Assembly: GCF_024436055.1 (NCBI RefSeq)
Contig: NZ_JANFNH010000041.1
Location: 1-64,000, forward strand
Origin: Streptantibioticus rubrisoli
GTDB taxonomy: Bacteria; Actinomycetota; Actinomycetes; Streptomycetales; Streptomycetaceae
Reading direction: 5' to 3'
Length of the DNA: 64,000 nucleotides
Shown here: piece after piece, positions 56,282 to 64,000 of the stretch
Layout: every line of letters begins with the position of its first letter
How positions within the stretch are numbered: position 1 is the first letter of the stretch
Program-made: the position numbers and the translations under genes
The notes under the pieces: model-generated
What the model was told of the DNA's origin: nothing
What the model saw: only the letters and a program-made list of their open reading frames with translations
Database searches by the model: none

Positions 56282-56884
56282 ATGTTGCTGTGGATCAACG
56301 GACCGTTCGGTGGCGGGAAGACGCAGACCGCCTATGAGCTGCGGCGGCGGTTGGCGGGGGGTGTGGTGTGCGATCCGGAGCATGTGGGGTTCGGGTTGCA
56401 CCGGATGATGCCGGACGGGATGCGGGGGGACTTCCAGGATCTGGTGAGCTGGCGGCGCGGGGTGCGCGAGGTGTTGGACCTGGTGCTGCGCCGACATGAC
56501 GGGCCGGTCATCGCGCCGATGACGCTGGTCGAGCCGCGCTACTTCACGGAGATCGTCGGGCGGTTGCGGGCGGACGGGCATGACGTGCGGCACTTCGCGT
56601 TGCTCGCCGAGCGGCAGACCGTGCTGCGGCGGCTGAGGGAGCGTGGTTGGGGCCGCGGGATCAAATGGGAGAGCTTCGCGGTGCGGCGGCTCGACGAGTG
56701 CCTGGAGCGGCTGCGCGGCGAGGAGTTCGCCGAGCACATCCACACGGACGCGCTGACGGTTCCGCAGGTGGCCGACCGTATCGCCAGGTCAGCCGGGCTG
56801 CCCATCGCTCCCGACACCGACGGGCCGCTGCGCGGACGGCTGCGCCGGAACGCCGTCAAGGTTCGGCACATCCGGTTCGGCTGA
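56282..56884 (+). CDS. TmrB-like P-loop ATPase
   Basis: A 200-aa P-loop protein with Walker A INGPFGGGKTQTAYELRRRL at the N-terminus and VCDPEHVGFGLHRMM, resembling the tunicamycin-resistance protein TmrB of Bacillus and many uncharacterised actinobacterial kinase-like proteins. A lid-like Arg-rich segment is RRLRERGWGRGIKW. Resistance is not implied by sequence alone. It begins 40 bp after the response regulator, and its 3' end overlaps the convergent membrane-protein gene by 96 bp. Confidence 0.85.
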   Translation: MLLWINGPFGGGKTQTAYELRRRLAGGVVCDPEHVGFGLHRMMPDGMRGDFQDLVSWRRGVREVLDLVLRRHDGPVIAPMTLVEPRYFTEIVGRLRADGHDVRHFALLAERQTVLRRLRERGWGRGIKWESFAVRRLDECLERLRGEEFAEHIHTDALTVPQVADRIARSAGLPIAPDTDGPLRGRLRRNAVKVRHIRFG

Positions 56885-57277
56885 GGCCACCGGGTGGGCC
56901 AGTCTGGAGGTGTCCACGAACAGCCCCGCGAACGCCAGCACCGCCGCCGTCAGGGCGGGCACGCTGTTGGGATGGCTTCCGTGCACCGTGACCGCGACCC
57001 CGGTGACGACCACCCCCGCCAGGCCCGCCACGGTCAACGCGACCCACACCCATGTCTCGAAGTCCCGCCAACTGCCTTGTGTCCGCTTGCTGGTGGGGTT
57101 GATCACCGCTCCGAACAGTGCCGTCGCCACGATGGACAGGTCCCGGGTCAAGGTCGACAGATCGGTGTTCGCCGTCTTCCAGGCGGTGACGCTGAGGAAC
57201 ACCATCAGCGCCAGGAACCCCAGGGCCAGCACGATCGCGGTGGCCGCGCGCTGCGCGGCGTTGAGCGAGGTCCTCAC
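56789..57277 (-). CDS. small membrane protein, conserved
   Basis: A 162-aa protein with four hydrophobic segments (ATAIVLALGFLALMVFLSVTA, LSIVATALFGAVI, WVWVALTVAGLAGVVVTGVAV, VPALTAAVLAFAGLFV) and a Pro/Glu-rich C-terminal tail. The GTG at 57277 overlaps the TGA of the oxidase gene upstream (GTGA), so it is translationally coupled to it. The last 32 codons overlap the convergent ATPase gene. Function unknown. Confidence 0.65.
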   Translation of the reverse strand: MRTSLNAAQRAATAIVLALGFLALMVFLSVTAWKTANTDLSTLTRDLSIVATALFGAVINPTSKRTQGSWRDFETWVWVALTVAGLAGVVVTGVAVTVHGSHPNSVPALTAAVLAFAGLFVDTSRLAHPVASAEPDVPNLDGVPAQPSAQRPVGVGSDGQPG

Positions 57278-58236
57278 TTGCGCACCGCCTCCGCAGCCTC
57301 TTCCGCACAGCCCCAGCAGACGGTGATGCCCGCGCCTCCGTGGCCGTAGTTGTGGACGCACACCGCGCCGCCGGGCAACTCCTCGCGCTCCAGGCGCACT
57401 TCGTCACGCACCGGGCGCAGGCCCGCGCGGTGCTCCAGGACCCGGGCGGTGGCGACCCGGGGGTCGACCGCGGCACAGCGGTCGATGATGCCCTTGGCCA
57501 CCGCGGGATCGGGGGTGGTGTCCCACACCCCGTCGTGGGCCGTGCCGCCCAGCAGCAGGCCGTACGGCTGCGGGAAGAGGTAGACCGCTTCCGCGCCCTC
57601 CTCGCCCGCGCGCACGAACCACTCGGTCACGCCCGGGTTCTCCACGACCACCAGTTGGCCCTGGACCGGGCGCACCCGCGGGTCGGGGACGAGGTCGCGG
57701 GCCGCCAGGCCGGTGCAGTTGACGATCCGCGGGGCGTGCTCGGCGGCCTGGCCGAGACTGGTGGCCGTGCGGTGTTCCAGCGTGCCGCCCGCCGCGACCA
57801 GGCGCCGCGAGAGGTAGCGCAGATGCGTGGGCATGTCGACCAGCGGGAGGCGGGCGCGGAAGCCCGATGTGTAGCCGGGCGGCAGTTCATCCGGCTCGGC
57901 CCGCCGCAGCTCGCGGACGGTGTCCGCCCAGTACGGCAGCGGAAGGTCGCCCTCCAGGGCCTGGACGCCCGGTACCAGCCGGACGCCGGTCTTCTCCGGG
58001 CGCTCCGCGAGTTCGCCCAGCACCTCGAAGGTGCGGCGTGACCAGGCGGCGACGCGTTCCCGCGGCTCGATGCGGTACGGCTCCCACAGCGCCCCGGCGA
58101 TCGCGGAGGTGGTGCGGTCCACCGGGTCGCGGCTCCACACCCGTACCCGCGCGCCGGACTCGGCGAGCCGGATGGCCGTGGTCAGTCCGATGACCCCGCC
58201 GCCGATCACGATCGCATCGCATGATTCGGGTGACAT
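57274..58236 (-). CDS. FAD-dependent D-amino-acid oxidase
   Basis: A 320-aa flavoenzyme of the DAO family that deaminates D-amino acids to keto acids, ammonia and hydrogen peroxide. The dinucleotide motif is AIVIGGGVIGLTTAIRLAE; the C-terminal signature is VCVHNYGHGGAGITVCWG, and NCTGLAARDLVPDP marks the middle. The ATG at 58236 has GAGGA just upstream. It lies 17 bp after the glycosidase gene, so it probably shares its transcript. Confidence 0.93.
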   Translation of the reverse strand: MSPESCDAIVIGGGVIGLTTAIRLAESGARVRVWSRDPVDRTTSAIAGALWEPYRIEPRERVAAWSRRTFEVLGELAERPEKTGVRLVPGVQALEGDLPLPYWADTVRELRRAEPDELPPGYTSGFRARLPLVDMPTHLRYLSRRLVAAGGTLEHRTATSLGQAAEHAPRIVNCTGLAARDLVPDPRVRPVQGQLVVVENPGVTEWFVRAGEEGAEAVYLFPQPYGLLLGGTAHDGVWDTTPDPAVAKGIIDRCAAVDPRVATARVLEHRAGLRPVRDEVRLEREELPGGAVCVHNYGHGGAGITVCWGCAEEAAEAVRK

Positions 58237-58253
58237 TCCTCGGGCGCTGCCTC

Positions 58254-59717
58254 TCAGTCGGTCTGGTCGGACACGTCGGTCGTCACCCGCTCGCCCGGGC
58301 GGGCGTGCAACGGCAACACCCTTGCCAGGCCGGGGTGTTGGCGGGTGGGCTGTTCGATGAGTACCACCGATCGGGTGGAGACGGTGACACACACGCCGTG
58401 CGGGAAGGCGACGGGTGGAAGGACGATGTCGGTTTCCGGTCGGCCGGTGGTCCGGCGCAGGGTCGCCGTCAGGCGGTACGTGCGGTGTGCCGGGTCGTAC
58501 GACTCGGTGTCCGGGGTACCGGCCACCGCCGCCGCGTACGGCCAGAACGCGGGGTGTTTGCCGGGGGCGGGGCGGCCGTCTGAGTCGTACGCGCAGTAGC
58601 CGACGCCGTGTGCGGCGCGGCAGTCGTACCACATGGTCCAGCCGGTCGCGAACCGCCGCATGGACGCGACCTGTTGGGCCACCAGCCGGGCGTTGCCGAC
58701 GGTGGTGGCGGACGGCGGGCCCCACTCGCCGACCAGCACCGGGAGGTGGTGGGCGGCCGGGTAGCGGGTGATGGCGGACTCGTACCGGGTGATGAAGCCG
58801 TCCCCGGGGTTCCAGTCGGCGCCGGACTCCACCGCGGTGTCGTAGTAGTGCGGGGCGTAGCCGAGGCGGGAGGGTCCGCCGCGCGGGTCGGTGAAGCCGG
58901 GCAGCCGGGTCGGTACGCCCTCGCCGACCAGGACGGTCGGCTCGACGAACAGCCAGGCTCGCTGGTCCACGGTGCGGATCGCGGCGATCGCCCTGCGGTA
59001 CATCGCGGCGAGCCGTCCGCGCTCCAGCGCGGCGGAGGCGGCGAGTTGCACCGTGGGGTCGGTGGGGTCGCCGCGGAACGGCCCGCTCGGCTCGTTGAAC
59101 AGGTCGTACCCGAGCAGTGAACGGTGCCCGCGCAGCGCTTCGGCCACCGTCCGGTACGCGGCCGACTGGGCGGCGCGCAGGTCCTGGTCGTCGTACAGGT
59201 GCCGGAAGGCGGCCTGGACGGCGGGCTGGAAGTAGTCGGCGAACCAGTCGGCGGGATCGTGGTGGAACGGCAGGCCGTCGGTACGGGTGGCCCAGCGCGG
59301 CAGGCCGTCGCCGCCGAACCGGGGGCCGTAGACGTCCTGGTGCCAGTCGGCCAGTACCAGGACGTGGTAGCGGTCGGCCCAGCTCAGGACGTGGTCGAGA
59401 TAGCGCAGGTACGCGGTGTCGTAGCGGCCCCTGCGTGGTTCCACGCGGCTCCACTGGATGTCCAGGCGCACGAGGTCGAAGCCGCTGGCGGCGAGCCCGG
59501 CCACGGCGGACTCGGTGACGGTTTCGGTCTTTCCCAGGTTGAGGCCGTGGAGTTGCAAGGCCCGGCCGCGGGCGTCGGCCAGGTAGGTGTGGCCGTGCGT
59601 GGTCACGGTGCCCACGGGCGCCGTGGTCGCCCCGGGCGCGTCGGCGGGCGCGGCCGCGCCCAGCACACATAACGCCGCCACGCACGCCACGACGGTTCGA
59701 ACCAGCCCCAGCCGCAT
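58254..59717 (-). CDS. secreted glycoside hydrolase family 5 (endoglycoceramidase-like)
   Basis: A 487-aa GH5 enzyme with a signal peptide (RLGLVRTVVACVAALCVLGAAAPADA). The acid/base Glu is in YDLFNEPSG and the nucleophile Glu in LPVLVGEWGPPS. The start HTYLADARGRALQLHGLNLGK and the C-terminal beta-sandwich fit endoglycoceramidase-like GH5 members, which cut glycans from sphingolipids, but cellulase-like activity cannot be excluded. A second C-terminal beta domain starts near residue 390. Located outside the cell. Confidence 0.9.
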   Translation of the reverse strand: MRLGLVRTVVACVAALCVLGAAAPADAPGATTAPVGTVTTHGHTYLADARGRALQLHGLNLGKTETVTESAVAGLAASGFDLVRLDIQWSRVEPRRGRYDTAYLRYLDHVLSWADRYHVLVLADWHQDVYGPRFGGDGLPRWATRTDGLPFHHDPADWFADYFQPAVQAAFRHLYDDQDLRAAQSAAYRTVAEALRGHRSLLGYDLFNEPSGPFRGDPTDPTVQLAASAALERGRLAAMYRRAIAAIRTVDQRAWLFVEPTVLVGEGVPTRLPGFTDPRGGPSRLGYAPHYYDTAVESGADWNPGDGFITRYESAITRYPAAHHLPVLVGEWGPPSATTVGNARLVAQQVASMRRFATGWTMWYDCRAAHGVGYCAYDSDGRPAPGKHPAFWPYAAAVAGTPDTESYDPAHRTYRLTATLRRTTGRPETDIVLPPVAFPHGVCVTVSTRSVVLIEQPTRQHPGLARVLPLHARPGERVTTDVSDQTD

Positions 59718-59915
59718 GGCCCATGAGCATGGCGGCGAATCATGCTCCCGACAAGGTGGTGAACACAGGGACTTTGCCCGTCCTTCACTCCGCCTCCCCT
59801 CTGTCGTCTACAGCCGTGTAGTAGGTTGAGGGGACTCGGTCCGGGCGCGGCAGCACCCCCCGGATGCGCCCGGGCCGAGATACCGCCTCGCAGTTCGCTG
59901 AGGGTGCGGCGATGG

Positions 59916-60004
59916 GCCGTCGTTCGTCCGCCGCGTCGTTGTGGCTGGTCGCGCCCGCGCGGCGGAGCCGCACATGAACACAGCCCCGCGCCCCTTCGGG
60001 GCGC
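59916..60004 (+). repeat. dispersed intergenic hairpin repeat, copy B
   Basis: Matches 13392-13480 over 89 bp, with 61 of the last 64 bases identical. It ends in GCGCCCCTTCGGGGCGC directly against the stop codon of the ybdK-like gene at 60005, so it probably serves as that gene's terminator. Confidence 0.8.
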
Positions 60005-61159
60005 CTACAGCGTTCCGGTCGGGGTTTGGGCCAGCAGGTAGTCCACCACGTCGGTCAGCCGTCCGCGGCGGGTGTACGCGGCGCGCTGCCGTACCGCGCC
60101 CGGGCCGACCGCGCGCAGTCGCCGCAGCGCTTCGGTCACCGTCTGTTCGTCGCCGAGTTCCTCCAGCGCCGGACGGATGTGCCGCAGCAGGGCGTCCGCC
60201 AAGGTGCCCGGCGCGGTGGCCCGCCCGGTGCGCGGATCCACACCGGCGGCCGCCAGTTCGTCGCGCGCCGCCCGCCAGCAGGCGGCGCGCAGCAGCGCGG
60301 CGGGCAGGTCGGGACCGGGGTCGCCGCGCTCCACGGCGCGTACCGCGGTGACCACCAGCGCCCTGATCACGGCGGCGAGCAGTGCGCTCTCCTCGGCGGT
60401 CACCGGCACGTCGCAGGCGCGTACCTCCAGGGTCGGGTAACGGGTGGAGAGCCTGACGTCCCAGAAGACGGTCCGCCGGTCGGCCAGCGCCCCGGCATCC
60501 TGCAGGGCGTCCACCAGGTCGTCGTGCTCACGCAGCGAGCGGAAGTACGGCGGCGGACCGGACACCGGCCAGCGCTGCCAGTGCGGCCAGCGCCAGCTCG
60601 CGTACCGGGTGTCGCGGCCCTCGTGGAACGGGGAGTTGGCGGACAGCGCGATCAACGCCGGTATCCAGGGCCGCAGATGGTTGCTGACCAGTACCGCCTG
60701 CTCCCGGTCCGGGACGCAGGTGTGCACCTGGCTGGCGCACAGCACCTGCTCGTCCACCAGCGCGCGGTACGTCTCCAACTGCGCCCGGTAGCGGCGGTTC
60801 TGGGTGATCTGCTGCGGTATCGCGCCGCTGAGCACGGCCGTCGCGGTGGCGACCGCGCCGAGGCCCTCCGTGGCGGCCGCCGCCGCGACCACCGCCCGGT
60901 TCTTCCTCAAGTGCCGCAGGAGGTCGGCCTGTTCGGCGCACGGCGGGGTCCGCGTCTCCACCTGGACCAGGCCCATCTCCGGGGTGACGGCGTCCCCCAG
61001 GTCCACCGCGGCCCGTTTCACCACCATCGCCGAGCCGGTGGCGACGGCGCGCGTCGCGGGGTCCACCACCAGGTACTCCTCTTCCACGCCCATCAGCGGC
61101 TTCGCGGACGGGCGGAACCCGGGTTCTGTCATCAGCGCCTGCCGTTCGGTGAGGGTCAT
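60005..61159 (-). CDS. carboxylate-amine ligase, YbdK/GCS2 family
   Basis: A 384-aa ATP-grasp-like enzyme related to glutamate-cysteine ligase. The conserved motif [14 protein letters not shown] supplies the Mg-ligand glutamates, followed by [31 protein letters not shown] and [18 protein letters not shown]. Substrates of YbdK proteins are often unknown; weak glutamate-cysteine ligase activity is reported for E. coli YbdK. The ATG overlaps the stop of the Clp gene by ATGA, so the two are coupled. Confidence 0.92.
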   Translation of the reverse strand: MTLTERQALMTEPGFRPSAKPLMGVEEEYLVVDPATRAVATGSAMVVKRAAVDLGDAVTPEMGLVQVETRTPPCAEQADLLRHLRKNRAVVAAAAATEGLGAVATATAVLSGAIPQQITQNRRYRAQLETYRALVDEQVLCASQVHTCVPDREQAVLVSNHLRPWIPALIALSANSPFHEGRDTRYASWRWPHWQRWPVSGPPPYFRSLREHDDLVDALQDAGALADRRTVFWDVRLSTRYPTLEVRACDVPVTAEESALLAAVIRALVVTAVRAVERGDPGPDLPAALLRAACWRAARDELAAAGVDPRTGRATAPGTLADALLRHIRPALEELGDEQTVTEALRRLRAVGPGAVRQRAAYTRRGRLTDVVDYLLAQTPTGTL

Positions 61160-63660
61160 GACGTCTGCTTCATGGAACTCGCCTGCCCGGTCTGCTCGGG
61201 GTGGCGGACCGCGCAGCTGAGGGTGCCGTCGACCACGTCCACCACCACCGTGTCCCCGGCTTCCGCGGCACCGGACAGCAGCAACGAGGCGATCCGGTTG
61301 TCCAGTTCGGTCTGGATGACCCGGCGCAGCGGACGGGCGCCGAACTCCGGCTGGTAGCCGGTGTTGGCCAGCCACTGCTTGGCCTCTTCGGTCAGCTCCA
61401 GCTCCAGTTCCTGGGCGCGCAGCCGTCGGCGGCTGCGCTCCAGCAAAAGCTCCACGATGACCGACAGATGGCCCCGGCTGAGCGGGTGGAAGACGATGGT
61501 CTCGTCTATCCGGTTGAGGAACTCCGGCCGGAACTGGCCGCGCAGCTCCGGCTCGATGGCTTGGCGGATCTCGGCGACGGGCCGCTCGGCCATGTCCTGG
61601 ATGCGGCGCGCGCCGATGTTGCTGGTCATGGTGACCACGGTGTTGCGGAAGTCGACGGTACGGCCCTGGGCGTCGGTCAACCGCCCGTCGTCCAGCACCT
61701 GAAGGAGCAGGTTGAACACGTCCGGATGGGCCTTCTCCACCTCGTCGAACAGCAGCACGCTGTACGGCTTGCGGCGCACCGCCTCGGTGAGCTGACCGGC
61801 CTCCTCGTGGCCGACGTAGCCGGGCGGGGCGCCGACCAGGCGGCTTACGGTGTGCCGCTCCTGGTACTCGCTCATGTCGAAGCGGATCAGCCGGTCCTCG
61901 TCGCCGAACAGCAACTCGGCCAGCGCCTTGGCCAGTTCGGTCTTGCCGACCCCGGTGGGCCCCAGGAACAGGAACGAGCCCACCGGCCGATTCGGGTCAC
62001 CCAGGCCCGTGCGGCTGCGGCGCACCGCCTCGCAGACCGCGGTGACCGCCTCGTCCTGGCCGACCACCCGGGCGTGCAGCGCCTCCTCCAGCTTCAGCAG
62101 CCGCTCCCGCTCGCTGGCGGTGAGCTTGTCCACCGGGATGCCGGTGCGGGTGGAGACGATGGCGGCGATGTCGTCGGCGGTGACGGCGGCCACGCCCTCG
62201 CGCCGCTCGCCGATCCGGGCCAGTTCCTCCTCGGCCCGGGCGATCTCCGCCTTCAGCTCCTCGGCGCGGGCGTACGCCTCGTCGGCCACCGCCTCTTCCT
62301 TCTCGCGGCGCAGCCTGGTCAGCCGGTCCTCGGCGGCCACCGACTCGGTGCTGCGGCCCAAGGAGCGCAACCGGACCCGGGCGCCCGCCTGGTCGACCAG
62401 GTCGATGGCCTTGTCGGGCAGGAACCGGTCGGCGATGTAGCGGTCGGACAGCTCGGCCGCGGCGACCAGCGCGTCGTCGTAGAACCGCACCTGGTGGTGG
62501 GCCTCGTACGCGTCCCGCAGCCCCTCCAGTATCTGCACGGTCTCCTCGACGGTGGGCTCGCGGATCAGCACCGGCTGGAAGCGGCGCTCCAGCGCCGGGT
62601 CCTTCTCCACGTACCTGCGGTACTCGTCGATGGTGGTGGCGCCCACCAGGTGGAGTTCGCCGCGGGCCAGCGCGGGCTTGAGGATGTTGCCCGCGTCCAT
62701 CGCGCCCTCGCCGCCGCCCGCGCCGACCACGGTGTGCAGCTCGTCCACGAACAGGATCAGGCCGCCCTCGGTGGACTTGACCTCGTCCAGCACCTTCTTG
62801 ATCCGCTCCTCGAACTCGCCGCGGTACTTCGAGCCCGCGACCATGCCGACCAGGTCGAGCTGGACGACCCGCTGGTCGGCGAGCGACTCGGGTACGTCGC
62901 CGCCCACGATCCGCTGGGCCAGGCCCTCGACGATGGCGGTCTTGCCGACGCCGGGCTCGCCGATCAGCACCGGGTTGTTCTTGGCCCGGCGGGAGAGGAC
63001 TTCCACGGTCTGTTCGATCTCGTCGGCCCGGCCGACCACCGGGTCGAGGCGGCCCGCCCGCGCCTCCTCGGTGAGGTCGCGCCCGTACTCGTCCAGGGTC
63101 GGGGTCCTGCTGGCGGCGCGGCCAGTGGTCTCCCCCGCGGCGCGCAGCGCTCCGGGGGTGCGGGCGTGGCTGGCCAGGGCCTGGGCCGCGGCGCTGTCCG
63201 GCTGCTCCACCAGGGCGCTGAGGATGTGCTGTGGCCCGATGTAGGAGGCGCCGCCGGTCTGGGCGAGGGCGTGGGCGGTGATCAGAGTGCGTTTGGCGGC
63301 CGGGGTGAGCTGCGGCCGCCCGCCCTCGGCGAGCGTCCCGGTGGGCAGCGCCTCAGCCAGTTCGGCACCCAGCCGGTCGGGGTCGGCGCCCGCCCTGGCC
63401 AGCGTGGTACGGGAGGGTTCGACCTGGGTCGCCGCCCACAGCAGGTGGTCGGTGTCCAGGTCGGCGCTGCCGTCCTGCTCGGCCCGCCGTACCGCCGAGG
63501 CCAGCAGTTCCCGGGCGGAGTCGCTGAGCAGCCGTCCGATCGGTACCCGTTCCATGGCGGGCGGCGCGGACTGCGGGCTCAATCCGAGGAATCTGCCCAG
63601 CAGGTCGAAGGGATCGGGGAACTGGTCGCGGCCCGGGTCGCGAGGGGTACCTGGCAGCAT
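61156..63660 (-). CDS. Clp/Hsp100 AAA+ ATPase (ClpC/ClpB-type)
   Basis: An 834-aa two-domain AAA+ unfoldase. Clp N repeats (residues about 40-175) precede D1 with Walker [16 protein letters not shown] and D2 with Walker [17 protein letters not shown] and sensor EFLNRIDE. The linker ([29 protein letters not shown]) is short as in ClpC, not the long ClpB middle domain. No typical ClpP-binding LGF loop is obvious. The ATG at 63660 has AAGGAG at good spacing; 63669 is too close to it. It is a paralogue of the housekeeping clpC, transcribed with the ligase gene. Confidence 0.9.
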   Translation of the reverse strand: MLPGTPRDPGRDQFPDPFDLLGRFLGLSPQSAPPAMERVPIGRLLSDSARELLASAVRRAEQDGSADLDTDHLLWAATQVEPSRTTLARAGADPDRLGAELAEALPTGTLAEGGRPQLTPAAKRTLITAHALAQTGGASYIGPQHILSALVEQPDSAAAQALASHARTPGALRAAGETTGRAASRTPTLDEYGRDLTEEARAGRLDPVVGRADEIEQTVEVLSRRAKNNPVLIGEPGVGKTAIVEGLAQRIVGGDVPESLADQRVVQLDLVGMVAGSKYRGEFEERIKKVLDEVKSTEGGLILFVDELHTVVGAGGGEGAMDAGNILKPALARGELHLVGATTIDEYRRYVEKDPALERRFQPVLIREPTVEETVQILEGLRDAYEAHHQVRFYDDALVAAAELSDRYIADRFLPDKAIDLVDQAGARVRLRSLGRSTESVAAEDRLTRLRREKEEAVADEAYARAEELKAEIARAEEELARIGERREGVAAVTADDIAAIVSTRTGIPVDKLTASERERLLKLEEALHARVVGQDEAVTAVCEAVRRSRTGLGDPNRPVGSFLFLGPTGVGKTELAKALAELLFGDEDRLIRFDMSEYQERHTVSRLVGAPPGYVGHEEAGQLTEAVRRKPYSVLLFDEVEKAHPDVFNLLLQVLDDGRLTDAQGRTVDFRNTVVTMTSNIGARRIQDMAERPVAEIRQAIEPELRGQFRPEFLNRIDETIVFHPLSRGHLSVIVELLLERSRRRLRAQELELELTEEAKQWLANTGYQPEFGARPLRRVIQTELDNRIASLLLSGAAEAGDTVVVDVVDGTLSCAVRHPEQTGQASSMKQTS

Positions 63661-63862
63661 GGGCTTCATCTCCTTCGGCCCTGCGGCGGAAGGCGCGGCG
63701 AGCCGCACTGGAGCACGTCGTGCGCACGTACGACTCCCAGTCTCACCCGGCGCGCCGCGGCCCGCTAGGCGGGCACTCGCCATGCCCCGGGGGGCCTGGT
63801 CGGGCCACCGCGGCGGTGCGAGAGGATGCGCTCGTCATCCGTCGCAGGGGGGACCTGTCACC

Positions 63863-64000
63863 GTGAGCACGCCACCACCGCAGCAGCCGTACGGGCAGCA
63901 GCCGCCGTACGTCCAGCACCCGTACCAGCAGCCCTATCCGCAGGGGCACTACCCGCCCTACGCCCAGCCGCCGCAGGCCGGTTGGGCGGTACCGCCGCCG
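63863..64000 (+). CDS. N-terminus of a Pro/Gln/Tyr-rich protein, cut by the window end
   Basis: Forty-six codons from a GTG at 63863 encode repeated QQPYG, QHPYQQPYPQ, PPYAQPP units. Such N-termini usually precede membrane domains in Streptomyces, but nothing beyond is visible. It is divergent from the Clp gene across about 200 bp. Confidence 0.7.
   Translation, partial: MSTPPPQQPYGQQPPYVQHPYQQPYPQGHYPPYAQPPQAGWAVPPP

Overview
The window is a high-GC actinobacterial chromosome segment, almost certainly Streptomyces: third positions are strongly G/C, GTG and TTG starts are common, and the gene order (nucS, 3-hydroxyacyl-CoA dehydrogenase, the atp operon, a WecA-like transferase, glyA, a small tyrosine phosphatase, tsaC, prmC, prfA, rpmE, an LCP protein, rho, thrB, thrC, hom, lysA) matches, from memory, the SCO5350-SCO5390 region of S. 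coelicolor. No rRNA or CRISPR array was seen.

Layout. 1-13.5 kb: an ABC-2 exporter pair, small conserved proteins, the mismatch endonuclease NucS, a large membrane-anchored NTPase, a STAS protein, a 3-hydroxyacyl-CoA dehydrogenase, and a TetR regulator divergent from a DrrAB-type exporter with a 31-bp inverted repeat between them. 13.5-22.1 kb: the complete atpIBEFHAGDC operon, read leftward, with a Rex-like operator upstream of atpI and a strong terminator after atpC. 22.1-39.2 kb: a leftward housekeeping block for envelope precursor synthesis, translation termination (prmC, prfA, rpmE), tRNA threonylcarbamoylation, Rho, and threonine and lysine biosynthesis. It begins with a degenerate arginyl-tRNA synthetase relic at the argS-lysA position.

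39.3-55.6 kb is an integrated genomic island. A 47-bp direct repeat marks its ends: the displaced 3' part of tRNA-Arg(CCG) at 39290-39336 and the intact tRNA-Arg(CCG) gene ending at 55548. It carries a tyrosine integrase, an unrecognised 466-aa protein with a possible degenerate PD-(D/E)XK-like core, a PIN-domain toxin-antitoxin pair, a slipin, a KimA-like K+ transporter, a DUF5994 protein coupled to a small membrane protein, and a SpoIIE-type phosphatase. It also holds a cluster of decaying genes (an amber-interrupted GNAT and two frameshifted genes). No replication initiator or FtsK/TraB-type transfer gene is visible, so it looks like a decayed or non-autonomous actinomycete integrative element with a stress-related cargo.

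55.6-64 kb returns to chromosome: a response regulator, a TmrB-like ATPase, a membrane protein and D-amino-acid oxidase, a secreted GH5 glycosidase, a YbdK-type carboxylate-amine ligase coupled to a ClpC/ClpB-type ATPase, and the start of a Pro/Gln/Tyr-rich protein cut by the window end.
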